A stretch of DNA of 64,000 bases from Lachnospiraceae bacterium (GTDB taxonomy: Bacteria > Bacillota > Clostridia > Lachnospirales > Lachnospiraceae): NCBI GenBank assembly GCA_910576385.1, contig CAJTIR010000014.1:1-64000 (forward strand). The letters run 5' to 3'. Of this stretch, positions 42,198 to 52,000 are shown piece after piece (within the stretch, counting starts at the first letter, position 1; each line of letters opens with the position of its first letter). A program made the translations under genes and the position numbers. Below the pieces are notes generated by a model, which did no database searches, had not been told where the DNA came from, and saw only the letters and a list, made by a program, of their open reading frames with translations.

Positions 42198-43376
42198 ATG
42201 CATTGTATTTTATCTTTTCTATTGTCGGCTGCTCTGTTTTTCACATCGCTGTCGCCTTCCTCCCAGACAGAAGCGCCAGAACCGTCTGCTGGCGAGGTTT
42301 CTGTCTCTGCCCCCTCTGTGGTGCTGATCGAAGCTTCCACCGGTCAGGTAATCTATGAAAAAGACGCCAACACCCCGCTGCATCCCGCCAGCATCACCAA
42401 AATCATGACCATGATTTTGATCTTTGATGCGCTGGAGGAAGGGAAAATCTCACTGGACGATACTGTTACCGTCTCTGAATATGCCGCCAGTATGGGCGGT
42501 TCCCAAGTTTTTCTGGAAGCCGGTGAAACTCAGACCGTGGACACTATGCTCAAATGCATCTCTGTGGCCAGTGCCAATGATGCCTGTGTCGCTATGGCAG
42601 AACATATTTGTGGAAGCGAGCAAGAATTTGTATCAAAAATGAATCAACGCGCCCAAGATCTGGGGATGAAAAATACCACCTTTGTAAACTGCTGTGGTCT
42701 GGATGTAGACGGACATATGACCACTGCCTGGGATGTTGCCCTGATGTCCAGAGAGTTAATCACCAAATATCCACAAATACATAACTACTGTACGATCTGG
42801 ATGGAAAATATCACCCATGTCACCAGAAGAGGCTCCTCAGAATTTGGTCTCACTAACACCAATAAATTGATTCGCCAATATCCCTATGCAACTGGACTAA
42901 AAACAGGTTCTACCAGCCAGGCAAAATATTGTGTCTCTGCCACCGCTGAAAAAGACGGCCTGAAATTGATTGCCGTAATTATGGCTGCTCCCGACCATAA
43001 GGTACGTTTTCAGGACGCCACCACCCTTTTGAATTATGGCTTTGGAAAATGTCAAGTCTATACAGACACAAAAAAAGTAAAACTGCCAAAACTAACTGTG
43101 CAGGGCGGTACTGCCGATCAGGTAGCTTTGACTTATGAATCTGATTTCTCCTATATGGATGTCACTGGCTCTGATCTGTCACAGATTACAAAAGAATTAA
43201 AACTGCCGAAACATGCAGACGCTCCCGTCAAAAAAGGCAAGGTAGCTGGAAAATTAGTCTATAAATTAAACAAACAGGAAATCGGCGCTGTCAATATACT
43301 GTACAAGAAAAGTGTGAAAAAGGCTGAGTTTAAAGATTATTTTCTCAAAACATTGGAAGCCTTTCTGGTATCATAA
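42198..43376 (+). CDS. D-alanyl-D-alanine carboxypeptidase (DacF/PBP5 type), second copy
   Basis: This 392-residue secreted S11 carboxypeptidase has a signal peptide (1-22), S65-I-T-K68, SAN at 125-127 and KTG at 235-237, followed by a C-terminal beta domain (LPKLTVQGGTADQVALTY onward) and a basic amphipathic end. Its GGAGG site is 7 nt before ATG 42198. It differs from the other carboxypeptidase in lacking the repeat linker and in its own plus-strand unit. It is tail-to-tail with the cardiolipin synthase gene, with only 5 nt between stop codons and no visible terminator. Confidence 0.93.
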   Translation: MHCILSFLLSAALFFTSLSPSSQTEAPEPSAGEVSVSAPSVVLIEASTGQVIYEKDANTPLHPASITKIMTMILIFDALEEGKISLDDTVTVSEYAASMGGSQVFLEAGETQTVDTMLKCISVASANDACVAMAEHICGSEQEFVSKMNQRAQDLGMKNTTFVNCCGLDVDGHMTTAWDVALMSRELITKYPQIHNYCTIWMENITHVTRRGSSEFGLTNTNKLIRQYPYATGLKTGSTSQAKYCVSATAEKDGLKLIAVIMAAPDHKVRFQDATTLLNYGFGKCQVYTDTKKVKLPKLTVQGGTADQVALTYESDFSYMDVTGSDLSQITKELKLPKHADAPVKKGKVAGKLVYKLNKQEIGAVNILYKKSVKKAEFKDYFLKTLEAFLVS

Positions 43377-43381
43377 ATTTG

Positions 43382-44920
43382 TCACAACAACGGCGCAAAC
43401 AGACGCACTACCCCAAGAAAAGTGCGGATTGCTGCAGGACGCTTCTGGCAAAACTCTATATTGATCTCTTCAGATTCTGCGATCACCTGCAGCACATCCT
43501 GTTTCACCTTCTGAACAGCAGAAGATTCATACATCCAGACACCGCACTCAAAATGTAGGTACAAACTGCGGTAATCCATATTGATACTTCCCACGGTTGC
43601 CAACTTGTCATCACTGACAAAACATTTTGCATGGAGAAATCCTGGTTTATACTGATAGATCCGCACCCCGCACTCAATCAAAGGCTCATAATAGGACTGA
43701 CTCATCCAGTAAACTACTTTCTTATCTGGAATACCTGGCATAATAATGCGGATATCCACCCCGCTCTTTGCCGCATTCTGCAAAGCCTTGATCATCTCAT
43801 GATCTGGAATTAGATATGGAGTAAAAATATATACATACTCCCTGGCTTTGCTGATCATATTCATATAAATATTTTCTCCTGTCGTCTCAGAATCCAGTGG
43901 ACTGTCTGCATAAGGCTGTATATAGCCATCACTGACAAACGGCTCTGTCTGATAGCGCTCTGGACGAAACTGCTGCAAATCCGTCTCCTCTGTGCGGTTG
44001 ATATAAGCCCACATTTCAAGGAACATAATGGTAAAACTCCATACTGCTTCTCCTTCCAGTCGAAGTCCCGTATCTTTCCAATACCCAAAACGTTCAATCT
44101 TATTAATGTATTCATCCGCAAGATTAATTCCTCCGGTAAATCCCACCTTGCCATCAACCACCAAGATCTTGCGATGATCGCGGTTATTCATGATCACAGA
44201 CATCACTGGATAAAGCGGATTAAAACGCACACATTTAATGCCCCATTCCTGCATCGACAGATAATATTTTACTGGAAGAGTGGTGACACAGCCAAAATCA
44301 TCATAGATAAAACGCACATCCACACCTTCTTTTGCCTTGCGCTTCAAAATATCCAAAATTTTGCCAAACATATATCCCTCTTCCACAATAAAATACTCCA
44401 TAAAAATAAAATGTTTGGCTTCCTCCAGTGCCTCTAACAATTCTGGAAACATTTCTTCCCCAGTGGGATAATATTTTGCTGTTGTATTCTCGTATATGGG
44501 AAATTTGGCCCAATCTCTGATATACTTTGCCTGTCGGTAGACCGTTTTATCCTCCATTGCCAGCTTTTCCATCACCGCTTGATTTTCGGGCAGCAATAGC
44601 TCCATCTCTTGATTGATTGCCTCCATACGCTTTCTGGTTGGGCGAGTGAGATCAGAACGTCCAAAAATAAAATAAACCAAAAGCCCTATCATGGGAACTG
44701 CCAATATTACCACGGTCCAGGCAATTTTATAAGATGGATTGCTCCGCTTATTTACAATAACCAGTACAACAAAGATAGCGATCAGATCAATAATTGTATT
44801 TAAAAAGGTATACCGTTGACGAAATCCCAGCAAAAACGACAAAATCCAGCTTAGCTGGACTACTATCGCAAATGCTACGATCGTAGCTCTTCCCAATAAA
44901 AATTTCTTAATCTTTTTCAT
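43382..44920 (-). CDS. cls: Cardiolipin synthase (phospholipase D family)
   Basis: This enzyme condenses two phosphatidylglycerols to cardiolipin in the membrane. The 512-residue protein has two N-terminal transmembrane helices (about 10-30 and 36-60) and two HKD motifs. The first is HRKILVVDGKVGFTGGINLADEYI (HRKILVVDGK) near residue 235, and the second is HAKCFVSDDKLATVGSINMD (HAKCFVSDDK) near residue 410. GAGAGGG lies before ATG 44920. It lies 75 nt after the subtilase gene. Confidence 0.94.
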   Translation of the reverse strand: MKKIKKFLLGRATIVAFAIVVQLSWILSFLLGFRQRYTFLNTIIDLIAIFVVLVIVNKRSNPSYKIAWTVVILAVPMIGLLVYFIFGRSDLTRPTRKRMEAINQEMELLLPENQAVMEKLAMEDKTVYRQAKYIRDWAKFPIYENTTAKYYPTGEEMFPELLEALEEAKHFIFMEYFIVEEGYMFGKILDILKRKAKEGVDVRFIYDDFGCVTTLPVKYYLSMQEWGIKCVRFNPLYPVMSVIMNNRDHRKILVVDGKVGFTGGINLADEYINKIERFGYWKDTGLRLEGEAVWSFTIMFLEMWAYINRTEETDLQQFRPERYQTEPFVSDGYIQPYADSPLDSETTGENIYMNMISKAREYVYIFTPYLIPDHEMIKALQNAAKSGVDIRIIMPGIPDKKVVYWMSQSYYEPLIECGVRIYQYKPGFLHAKCFVSDDKLATVGSINMDYRSLYLHFECGVWMYESSAVQKVKQDVLQVIAESEEINIEFCQKRPAAIRTFLGVVRLFAPLL

Positions 44921-44995
44921 GTAAATTTCCCTCTCATATCCATGATTTTTATCTAAAAGAATCAAGCTGTTCTCCGTCACTCTTGTGACATTCTA

Positions 44996-45883
44996 TCACA
45001 ACAATCTGCGAATGTCCACCATCCCCCACCCTTGTTTTGATAATGGCAGGCCCAGATCTACTGTCCTCTGATAAAGGCGCAGTTTGACATCTGCCGGAGA
45101 AAAATGAGGATATTTACTTAACAGCAGGGCAATACTGCCGCTCACCATCGGCGCCGCCATAGAAGTTCCGCTTTTTTTGGTATACATACCTGGCTGATTG
45201 GCACAACTTGTTACGTTTGTTCCTGGTACTACCAATTCTGGTTTCACAATACAATGATCTGTTGGTCCCCGTCCAGAATATTCTGGTTTTAACATAGATC
45301 TGCCAATCTGCTCTTTATCGTCGTCATAACAACCCACTGTAATGATTTTGCGGCTGATACCTGGCACAGTGACACTATTTTCTCTAGGTCCATTGTTCCC
45401 TGCTGCCGCCACTACCACCAAATTGTGATCCCAGGCATATTCCACTGCTTTTAACAGTCGGGCTCGTTCCTGACTCTCCGCCTGCAATACCATTCCAATT
45501 GATATGTTGACAATCCGTATCTTATAGGCCTCCTTATGACGCACCAGCCATTCAATTGCCTGTACCACATTTTCCGTGTTTCCATTCCCTTTTTTATCTA
45601 AAATTTTTATAATAATAAAATGACATCTAGGGGCAATACCCATAAATCTTCCATTGGAGGATTTTCCATTGCCGCCGATAATCCCTGCAATATGGGTTCC
45701 GTGCCCATTGTCATCATAGATATTTCTTCTATCACGGATAAAATCCAGGAAATAGGTTATGCGGCGTCCAAAATCTGAATGCGGAAATATTCCAGTATCT
45801 AAGACAGCCACACCTATATTCTCACCAAAATATCCTCTTTCATATGCTGCCTGCGCATTGATAATCCGTCTGACTCTGTCCAT
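44996..45883 (-). CDS. S8 family serine peptidase (subtilase), intracellular type
   Basis: The Asp-His-Ser triad is complete: VAVLDTGIFPHSD (Asp near 29), NGHGTHIAGIIGG (His near 62) and GTSMAAPMVSGSIALL (Ser near 241), with AAAGNNGPREN as the oxyanion asparagine region. At 295 residues the protein has no signal peptide and no obvious I9 propeptide, so it resembles intracellular subtilisins and AprX-type enzymes that act in the cytosol. AAGGA precedes ATG 45883. Likely substrates are not evident. It is followed by cls. Confidence 0.92.
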   Translation of the reverse strand: MDRVRRIINAQAAYERGYFGENIGVAVLDTGIFPHSDFGRRITYFLDFIRDRRNIYDDNGHGTHIAGIIGGNGKSSNGRFMGIAPRCHFIIIKILDKKGNGNTENVVQAIEWLVRHKEAYKIRIVNISIGMVLQAESQERARLLKAVEYAWDHNLVVVAAAGNNGPRENSVTVPGISRKIITVGCYDDDKEQIGRSMLKPEYSGRGPTDHCIVKPELVVPGTNVTSCANQPGMYTKKSGTSMAAPMVSGSIALLLSKYPHFSPADVKLRLYQRTVDLGLPLSKQGWGMVDIRRLL

Positions 45884-45950
45884 ATGAATTCCTTTTTAAT
45901 TAATATATGCAGGGATATGTATTTTGTTTTTGGGTAACTATTTAGAAACC

Positions 45951-46020
45951 TATGAAAATAGATTTTCAGACCTTTTGGCACTTATAAGATCGGCTGTTAT
46001 AAAAAATGGGGAAACTCAAA
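45951..46020. mobile_element. Truncated copy of the 169-bp miniature element
   Basis: From the TATGAAAA arm through GATCGGCTGTTATAAAAAAT to the right terminal repeat ending ACTCAAA, this segment matches the right half of the element at 25007-25175. Differences are an extra T after GGCACT and loss of about 16 bp near the centre. The left terminal repeat is absent. Matching at two unlinked loci shows that the sequence has moved. Confidence 0.8.
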
Positions 46021-46055
46021 ATTCATGAGACGATTGCGCATAATATTTTTCATAT

Positions 46056-46126
46056 ATTAGAAAAGTTCATAAAACTTTTCTAATGTAAAAGAGGAAACAT
46101 TATACCTATATAGGCGTAATGTTTCC
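46056..46126 (-). terminator. Two tandem hairpins downstream of pnp
   Basis: ATTAGAAAAGTT/AACTTTTCTAAT (46056-46067 with 46073-46084) and GGAAACATTA/TAATGTTTCC (46093-46102 with 46117-46126) are both perfect. On the minus strand the second is followed by TCTTTTAC. They lie behind the proximal pnp terminator and may back it up. They also separate pnp from the subtilase gene. Confidence 0.55.
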
Positions 46127-46165
46127 TTTCAAATATCATTACTATATCATTTCTCTTCTTTCAAT

Positions 46166-46205
46166 AAAATAAGAGGACAATGTATTACACACTGCCCTCC
46201 TTATC
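46166..46205 (-). terminator. Terminator directly after pnp
   Basis: On the minus strand ATAAGGAGGGCAGTGT pairs with ACATTGTCCTCTTAT with one bulge, followed by TTTATTG. It begins a few nucleotides after the pnp stop codon, so it is the main terminator of the rpsO-pnp operon. Confidence 0.75.
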
Positions 46206-46211
46206 TTAAAA

Positions 46212-48317
46212 CTAAAATCCTTTACGCGCTTCCTTTGGCACATCTTTGATTGAAAAACTGATTCTTCCCATCTTATCTTTGCCAAGGCAAACAACAGTGA
46301 CGATATCGCCCAGGGTTAATACATCCTCCACATGTTCAATACGTTCTCTGCAGATTTTAGAAATATGAACCATTCCTTCTTTTCCTGGTGCAAACTCCAA
46401 AAATGCACCAAACTCTTTAATACTGATCACTTTTCCTGTAAAAATCTGACCTGCCTCAAAATCTGTGGTGATAATCTCAATCATTTTCACAGCCTTGTCC
46501 ATCATTTCCTTATCTGTGCCGCAGACAGAAACAGCTCCCTCATCACTGATGTCAATCTTTACGCCAGTCTGTTCAATAATCGCATTGATCGTTTTTCCTC
46601 TCTGGCCAACCACATCGCCAATCTTAGCTGGATCAATCTGGATCTGGACGATTTTTGGTGCAAATTCTCCCACTTCTTTGCGAGGCTCTGCAATTGCCTT
46701 AGACATAACCTCATCCATGATATAGAGTCTTGCCTCCCTGGTTCTGCGAATTGCTTCCTCAACAATCGGCCTGGTCAAACCATGAATCTTGATATCCATC
46801 TGGATGGCGGTAATTCCTTCGTGTGTACCTGTCACTTTAAAATCCATATCACCAAAGAAATCCTCTAATCCTTGGATATCTGTTAATACCAGATAATCAT
46901 CATCAGTATCTCCCGTCACCAAACCACAAGAAATTCCAGCTACCATTTTGCGGATTGGCACGCCTGCAGCCATCAACGCCATACAGGAAGCACAGGTGGA
47001 AGCCATAGAAGTAGAGCCATTGGATTCAAAAGTCTCAGACACTGCACGGATCGCATATGGAAATTCCTCCTCAGAGGGGAGCACTGGCATCAAAGCGCGC
47101 TCTGCAAGCGCACCATGTCCAATTTCACGGCGTCCCGGACCTCTGCTGGGTTTTGTCTCTCCCACAGAATAAGAGGGGAAATTATAGTGATGCATATAAC
47201 GTTTGTTGACTTCATTTTCATCCAGTCCGTCAATCCTCTGAACTTCAGATAAGGGCGCCAGCGTCACCACATCGCAGATTTGGGTTTGTCCACGGGTAAA
47301 CATCGCGGAACCATGTACTCTGGGGATTAAATCCACCTCTGCGGCAAGTGGACGAATCTGGTCGATTGCCCGTCCATCCGGTCGTTTATGGTCTTTTAAT
47401 ATCATCTTGCGTACCGTCTTCTTTTGGTACTGGTAAATGGCTTCTCCCAATACTTCCAGCCATTCTTCTTTTTCTGCAAAAGCTTCTTCCAACTGCTCTG
47501 TTATCTTCTTGATGTTTTCTTCCCGTACTTGTTTCACATCCGTAAATACAGCCTCCTCCATCTTCTCTGGAGGAACCTGTTCCCGAATTGCTGCAAACAA
47601 CTCGTCTGGCACAGCACAACTTGTATATTGATGTTTCTCTTTTCCAATTTCTGCCACAATCTCATTGATAAAAGCAATGATACTCTGATTGACTTCGTGC
47701 GCCATATAAATGGCCTCAATCATCTTATCTTCTGGAATCTCATTTGCTCCTGCCTCAATCATAATCACTTTCTCACTGGTAGAAGCCACGGTCAAATTCA
47801 AATCCCCATTTTTCCATTCTTCCTGAGTAGGATTAACGACAAATTCACCGTCAATCATTCCCACCTGAGTGGTTGCACAGGGACCTGCAAAGGGAATATC
47901 TGAAATGCTGGTAGCGATGGCAGAACCAAGCATTGCCACCAACTCTGGACGGCATTGGGGATCCACACTCATGACCAGATTATTCAGAGTGACATCATTT
48001 CGATAATCCTTGGGAAACAATGGACGCATTGGACGGTCAATCACGCGGGACGTTAAGATTGCATTCTCAGACGCCTTGCCCTCTCTTTTATTAAAACCGC
48101 CCGGAATTTTACCGACAGCATACAGCTTTTCCTCATATTCTACACTCAAAGGAAAGAAATCAATTCCTTCCCTTGGTTTATCAGATGCAGTAGCGGTACA
48201 CAGAACAACGGTATCTCCATAATGCATAAATGCGGCGCCATTCGCCTGTGCTGCTACTCTGCCTATGTCAATTCTCAGCGTTCTGCCTGCCAATTCCATA
48301 GTAAACTGTTTGTACAT
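46212..48317 (-). CDS. pnp: Polyribonucleotide nucleotidyltransferase (PNPase)
   Basis: PNPase degrades RNA 3'-to-5' by phosphorolysis as a trimeric ring. The 701-residue protein is full length. It has two RNase PH domains (first starting near RTLRIDIGRVAAQANGA; second near RRPDGRAIDQIRPL, with FTRGQTQ and DGSTSMAS-like active-site segments), a linking helical domain, a KH domain (IDPAKIGDVVGQRGKTINAI in part, about 560) and an S1 domain (FTGKVISIKEFGAFLEF, about 625-690). GAGGAG precedes ATG 48317. It follows rpsO, with a terminator and long stem-loop in between. Confidence 0.98.
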   Translation of the reverse strand: MYKQFTMELAGRTLRIDIGRVAAQANGAAFMHYGDTVVLCTATASDKPREGIDFFPLSVEYEEKLYAVGKIPGGFNKREGKASENAILTSRVIDRPMRPLFPKDYRNDVTLNNLVMSVDPQCRPELVAMLGSAIATSISDIPFAGPCATTQVGMIDGEFVVNPTQEEWKNGDLNLTVASTSEKVIMIEAGANEIPEDKMIEAIYMAHEVNQSIIAFINEIVAEIGKEKHQYTSCAVPDELFAAIREQVPPEKMEEAVFTDVKQVREENIKKITEQLEEAFAEKEEWLEVLGEAIYQYQKKTVRKMILKDHKRPDGRAIDQIRPLAAEVDLIPRVHGSAMFTRGQTQICDVVTLAPLSEVQRIDGLDENEVNKRYMHHYNFPSYSVGETKPSRGPGRREIGHGALAERALMPVLPSEEEFPYAIRAVSETFESNGSTSMASTCASCMALMAAGVPIRKMVAGISCGLVTGDTDDDYLVLTDIQGLEDFFGDMDFKVTGTHEGITAIQMDIKIHGLTRPIVEEAIRRTREARLYIMDEVMSKAIAEPRKEVGEFAPKIVQIQIDPAKIGDVVGQRGKTINAIIEQTGVKIDISDEGAVSVCGTDKEMMDKAVKMIEIITTDFEAGQIFTGKVISIKEFGAFLEFAPGKEGMVHISKICRERIEHVEDVLTLGDIVTVVCLGKDKMGRISFSIKDVPKEARKGF

Positions 48318-48372
48318 AATCTTTCTCCTCTTCTTTCACATATACAGTGATTTCCTTTGAATTTTTCTGCGA

Positions 48373-48449
48373 GACAGAAGATACCGAAACTACTGAGCCA
48401 TATACAATTTTTTATATACAGCTCAGTGGTCTCGGGATATCCCTCTGTC
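48373..48449 (-). promoter_or_regulatory. Long stem-loop in the rpsO-pnp intergenic region
   Basis: On the minus strand CCGAGACCACTGAGCTG... and its partner form a stem of about 23 positions with 22 pairs, of which 4 are G-U wobbles, closed by an AU-rich loop. An outer GACAGA/TCTGTC pair (48373-48378 with 48444-48449) extends it across an internal loop. The wobbles are G-U only in the minus-strand RNA, so the structure belongs to the rpsO-pnp transcript. Its position matches the RNase III-cleaved, PNPase-autoregulated hairpin ahead of E. coli pnp. Confidence 0.7.
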
Positions 48450-48475
48450 CAATCTAGTGTCTTGACACTAGTGAA

Positions 48476-48499
48476 AATAGAGCGGAAAACCGCTCTATT
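48476..48499 (-). terminator. Partial terminator after rpsO
   Basis: AATAGAGCGG (48476-48485) pairs perfectly with CCGCTCTATT (48490-48499) around a 4-nt loop, followed on the minus strand by TTTTCAC. The short U-run suggests incomplete termination, leaving part of the transcripts to continue into pnp. A CTAGTGTC/GACACTAG palindrome follows at once. Confidence 0.7.
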
Positions 48500-48514
48500 C
48501 TCGTAAACTCAAAA

Positions 48515-48781
48515 TTATTTTCTGATTCCCAGACGATCAATCAATGTACGATATCTCTCAATATCTACCTTCTTCAAATAAGCCAGCAGACCACGTCTCT
48601 GACCTACCATTTTCAAAAGACCGCGTCTGGAATGATGATCCTTAGGATTCTTCTTCAAATGCTCTGTTAATTCCTGGATTCTTGTTGTCAGAATTGCAAC
48701 CTGAACTTCTGGTGAACCTGTATCTCCAGGAGTTCTCGCATATTCATTCATAATTGCCTGTTTCTTTTCCTTTGCTATCAT
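48515..48781 (-). CDS. rpsO: 30S ribosomal protein S15
   Basis: S15 binds the three-way junction of 16S rRNA and nucleates assembly of the platform. The 88-residue sequence is typical: [62 protein letters not shown] and the [16 protein letters not shown] end (given in short segments). AAGGAGG precedes ATG 48781. It has its own consensus promoter and a 190-nt leader likely to hold autoregulation. Confidence 0.98.
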   Translation of the reverse strand: MIAKEKKQAIMNEYARTPGDTGSPEVQVAILTTRIQELTEHLKKNPKDHHSRRGLLKMVGQRRGLLAYLKKVDIERYRTLIDRLGIRK

Positions 48782-48968
48782 TTTATGATAACCTCCTTAA
48801 ATACTAGTATCGCCCGCCTGAGTCTCTTTATACAAGCAATTCTCTGTACTATATTGACAGATTCAAAATGCTGTAAAGAATACAGAATATTAAGTAATGG
48901 TCGGAGTTTCCGGTTACTGAATATGGGCTGTTTTATGCTTCTGGCAAGTGTCTTACAGACACTCACCA
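48782..48968 (-). promoter_or_regulatory. rpsO mRNA leader
   Basis: About 187 nt separate the predicted transcription start from the S15 start codon. At the 5' end a hairpin pairs CTGGTGAGTGTCT with AGACACTTGCCAG (48941-48969 overall). S15 represses its own translation in many bacteria through structurally diverse leader RNAs, so a binding site is expected here, but I cannot assign the leader to a known S15 class by eye. Confidence 0.5.
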
Positions 48969-48974
48969 GGTAGC

Positions 48975-49003
48975 ATTATACCATATGGTTACAGGCTTGT
49001 AAA
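48975..49003 (-). promoter_or_regulatory. Sigma-A promoter of rpsO-pnp
   Basis: On the minus strand TTTACA (48998-49003) and a perfect TATAAT (48975-48980) are 17 nt apart. Transcription would start near 48968. The -35 box lies only 4 nt after the galactanase stop codon, so no terminator fits between the two genes. Confidence 0.88.
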
Positions 49004-49007
49004 GAAA

Positions 49008-52000
49008 TTATTTCCTGATTTTAACTGTTTTTACCTTGCTGTAAGCGCCAAATACTTTCTCTCCTTTGGAATCCAGCTTGTAAGCGCGCACTTTTACATA
49101 GTAGGTCTTCTTCTTTTTGAGCTTGGTAAGCGTACAAGTCGTTTTCTTTGTCAACACTTTCTTGACATTCTTCTTAAATTTCTTATCAGTGCTGTACAAA
49201 ACCTGATATCCTTTGACCCCAGATACCTTTTTAATGGTAACTTTTGCTTTTTTGCCAGAAACATTTGCCACCTTCTTTAAGGACGCCTTCTTTACTGTGA
49301 CTTTACTCCACTTTGCATAGAGGGTGATATCTTTCTTGCTGGTCTTAGCAATGCTGGTAATTTTCTTCTTAAATTTGCTGTCTGTATACCAGCCCTTAAA
49401 TACATAACCTTTTCTGGTGGGATTTTTCAGAGTAATCTTCTGTTCAAAGTAAGTGGACGGATTGCTCTTATGGTTTTTGCCTTTGTTTAATTTATAAGTA
49501 ATCTTATATGGTACAACAATTTTGCATTGTGCCTTTACACCGCTGCCGTCCTTTGCTGTGGCTGTGATCACTGCCTCCCCTGGTCCTGCTGCTGTCACCA
49601 CACCATTATTATTCACTTTTGCCACTTTGTCGCTGCTGGTGCTCCATATAACCGCTTTTTCTGTTGCATCTTTCGGCAGCACATCCGTAACTTTCAGAGT
49701 AAAGCTCTTACCTCGTAAAATTTTCTTCGTGGAAGCATCTAACTTAATTTCTGTCACTTTGACATCTTTATTGTCTGAATTTCCTTCCTCTTCCCACTTT
49801 GCATATATTGTCAGATTTCCTTTGGTTTCACTGGTAATTCCCGCAAACTCGTTCTTAAATTCACTGTCTGTATACCAGCCCTTAAACGTATATCCTTCAC
49901 GGCTTGGATCTTTCAGTTCCAATGGCTGACCTTCCGTATATTTAACTGGATTGTCTGCATGGTTCGTTCCGCCATTCAGTTCATAAGTGATCAGAGCCTC
50001 CCCAGGTGCAACTGTGATTTCTTCCCACTTTGCATATATTGTCAGATTTCCTTTGGTTTCACTGGTAATTCCCGCAAACTCGTTCTTAAATTCACTGTCT
50101 GTATACCAGCCCTTAAACGTATATCCTTCACGGCTTGGATCTTTCAACTCTAATGCCTGGCCTTCCGTATACTTCGCTGGATTATCTGCATGGTTCGTTC
50201 CGCCATTCAATTCATAGGTGATCAAAGCTTCTCCTGCTTCAACTGTGACTTTTTCCCACTTTGCATACAATTCTAAATCTTTTGCAGTTCCTTTGGCAAT
50301 CTCAGTAATCTTATTTTTAAATTCGCTGTCTGTATACCAGCCCTTAAAGCTATATCCCTCACGGCTTGGGTCAGCAAGTGCAATTGTCTTTGTGCCGTCA
50401 AATTTTACTGGATTGGTCTCTGCATTGACACCACTATCCAGATGATATGTCACTTGATAAACCGGATCTGCCTGTTTCAGATATAAATAAATATCATCCA
50501 CACTGCCCCAGCTAGTCGCTTTTCCATTTACAGTTATGGTTACAGTCAAAGTATCTCCTATTGCCGCCTTGACATCCTCTGTATTTGGATTTTGCCAAAC
50601 CTTCCATCCCTTTACAGATGCATCCGCATCGGAAGAAGTATTTTGTGTATCATTCGAGAGCTTAATATTTGCTGTGACCTTTCCTTCCTCACCACCCTGC
50701 AGATACATAAAAGCGCCGTAAGTTCCAGGCGTCTCCACCGTCACAGACTGAGTAGCTGTAAATTCATAATCAGCATCTCCCAAATAAAATCCCAAACAAT
50801 GCTGCCCGCTTCTGGGATCATCTGTTGTTTTGGACTTATATCCTGTTCCTTCAATCTTCCATTTGTCACGTCCTTCTTCAAAGCCGCCCTGAAGCAGAAG
50901 ATTCTCCGGCGCAACATTTACAGTACAGACTGTGTTCATAGTCTCTGTCTGATAAGTAACAGTACCCTTTACAAAAAACTGCCCAAATCCTTTAATCGCT
51001 GCGATATCGTCTTGATTCCATACTACCGGCAGATTTTCTGCCTTGGATTTATCATTGTAAACACCGTTCACGGTAGTAGGAAGTTTATCTGCTATATTTT
51101 CACCAAAGTTTACATCAATACTAGAATCCGCGATGGTATCTAATTTCTTTGGCTCAGTAGCGCCTGTCAAAACATATTTAAAGACATTCAGGGATGGCAG
51201 CGGATTGCCCTCAAAATCAAACATTGCCTGATTATCCCATTCGGAACCGCCATAATTGTCTTCATTGACTGCGGTGTCATAACCAATACTGTGACTGGAA
51301 GCCCATCCAGAACCGTAAGTCTCCCATGCCTGATGATTTGCTGCTAAAATCTGCTCTGCATTTTCGGCGTCTGCATGATAGACATTGACTGGAAGCCATG
51401 CTGGTTCCCAGTACATCACGCCGATTCCAGCCTCTCCAACCTTTGCCACTGCATCTATGACGTCGCGTACTTCATAAGCCTGACCCTGCGGGGTTGCTGC
51501 ATACACAGAGGTATCGTCATTGTTTCCTTTGCGCACTACATTGGGCTGACCGTCTCCATCCTCCATCGTGCTTGCCCAGGAGGTCTCTGCCACCATTACC
51601 TTTTTATTATAAGTAGTTGCTATATTGCTCAATACATCTGTAAGATTTTGCAATGTTCCATGCCAATATGGATAGTAGGAAGATGCAAATACATCATAAT
51701 CCACCTCATATGTATTCAGTTTCTCCGCATAACCCTTCATATTGCTGGATTTCTCTGGGTTTGTAAAGTGAATGGCTCTTAAAATAGTTGGATCCACACT
51801 CTTTACTGCTGCACAGCCAGCTTTGAAGAGTGCTGCCATATTCGCCCAGTCTTTTTCTCCGCAGATTGCGGCGGTAGTCTCATTGCCGACCTGCACCATT
51901 CTCACATCTGCGCCTGCAGCAATAATTGTATTCAAACTCTCTGTGGTAAATGTTCCGATCGCCTCAGCCTTCTGCTCCACGCTATAATTTTTCCATGCTT

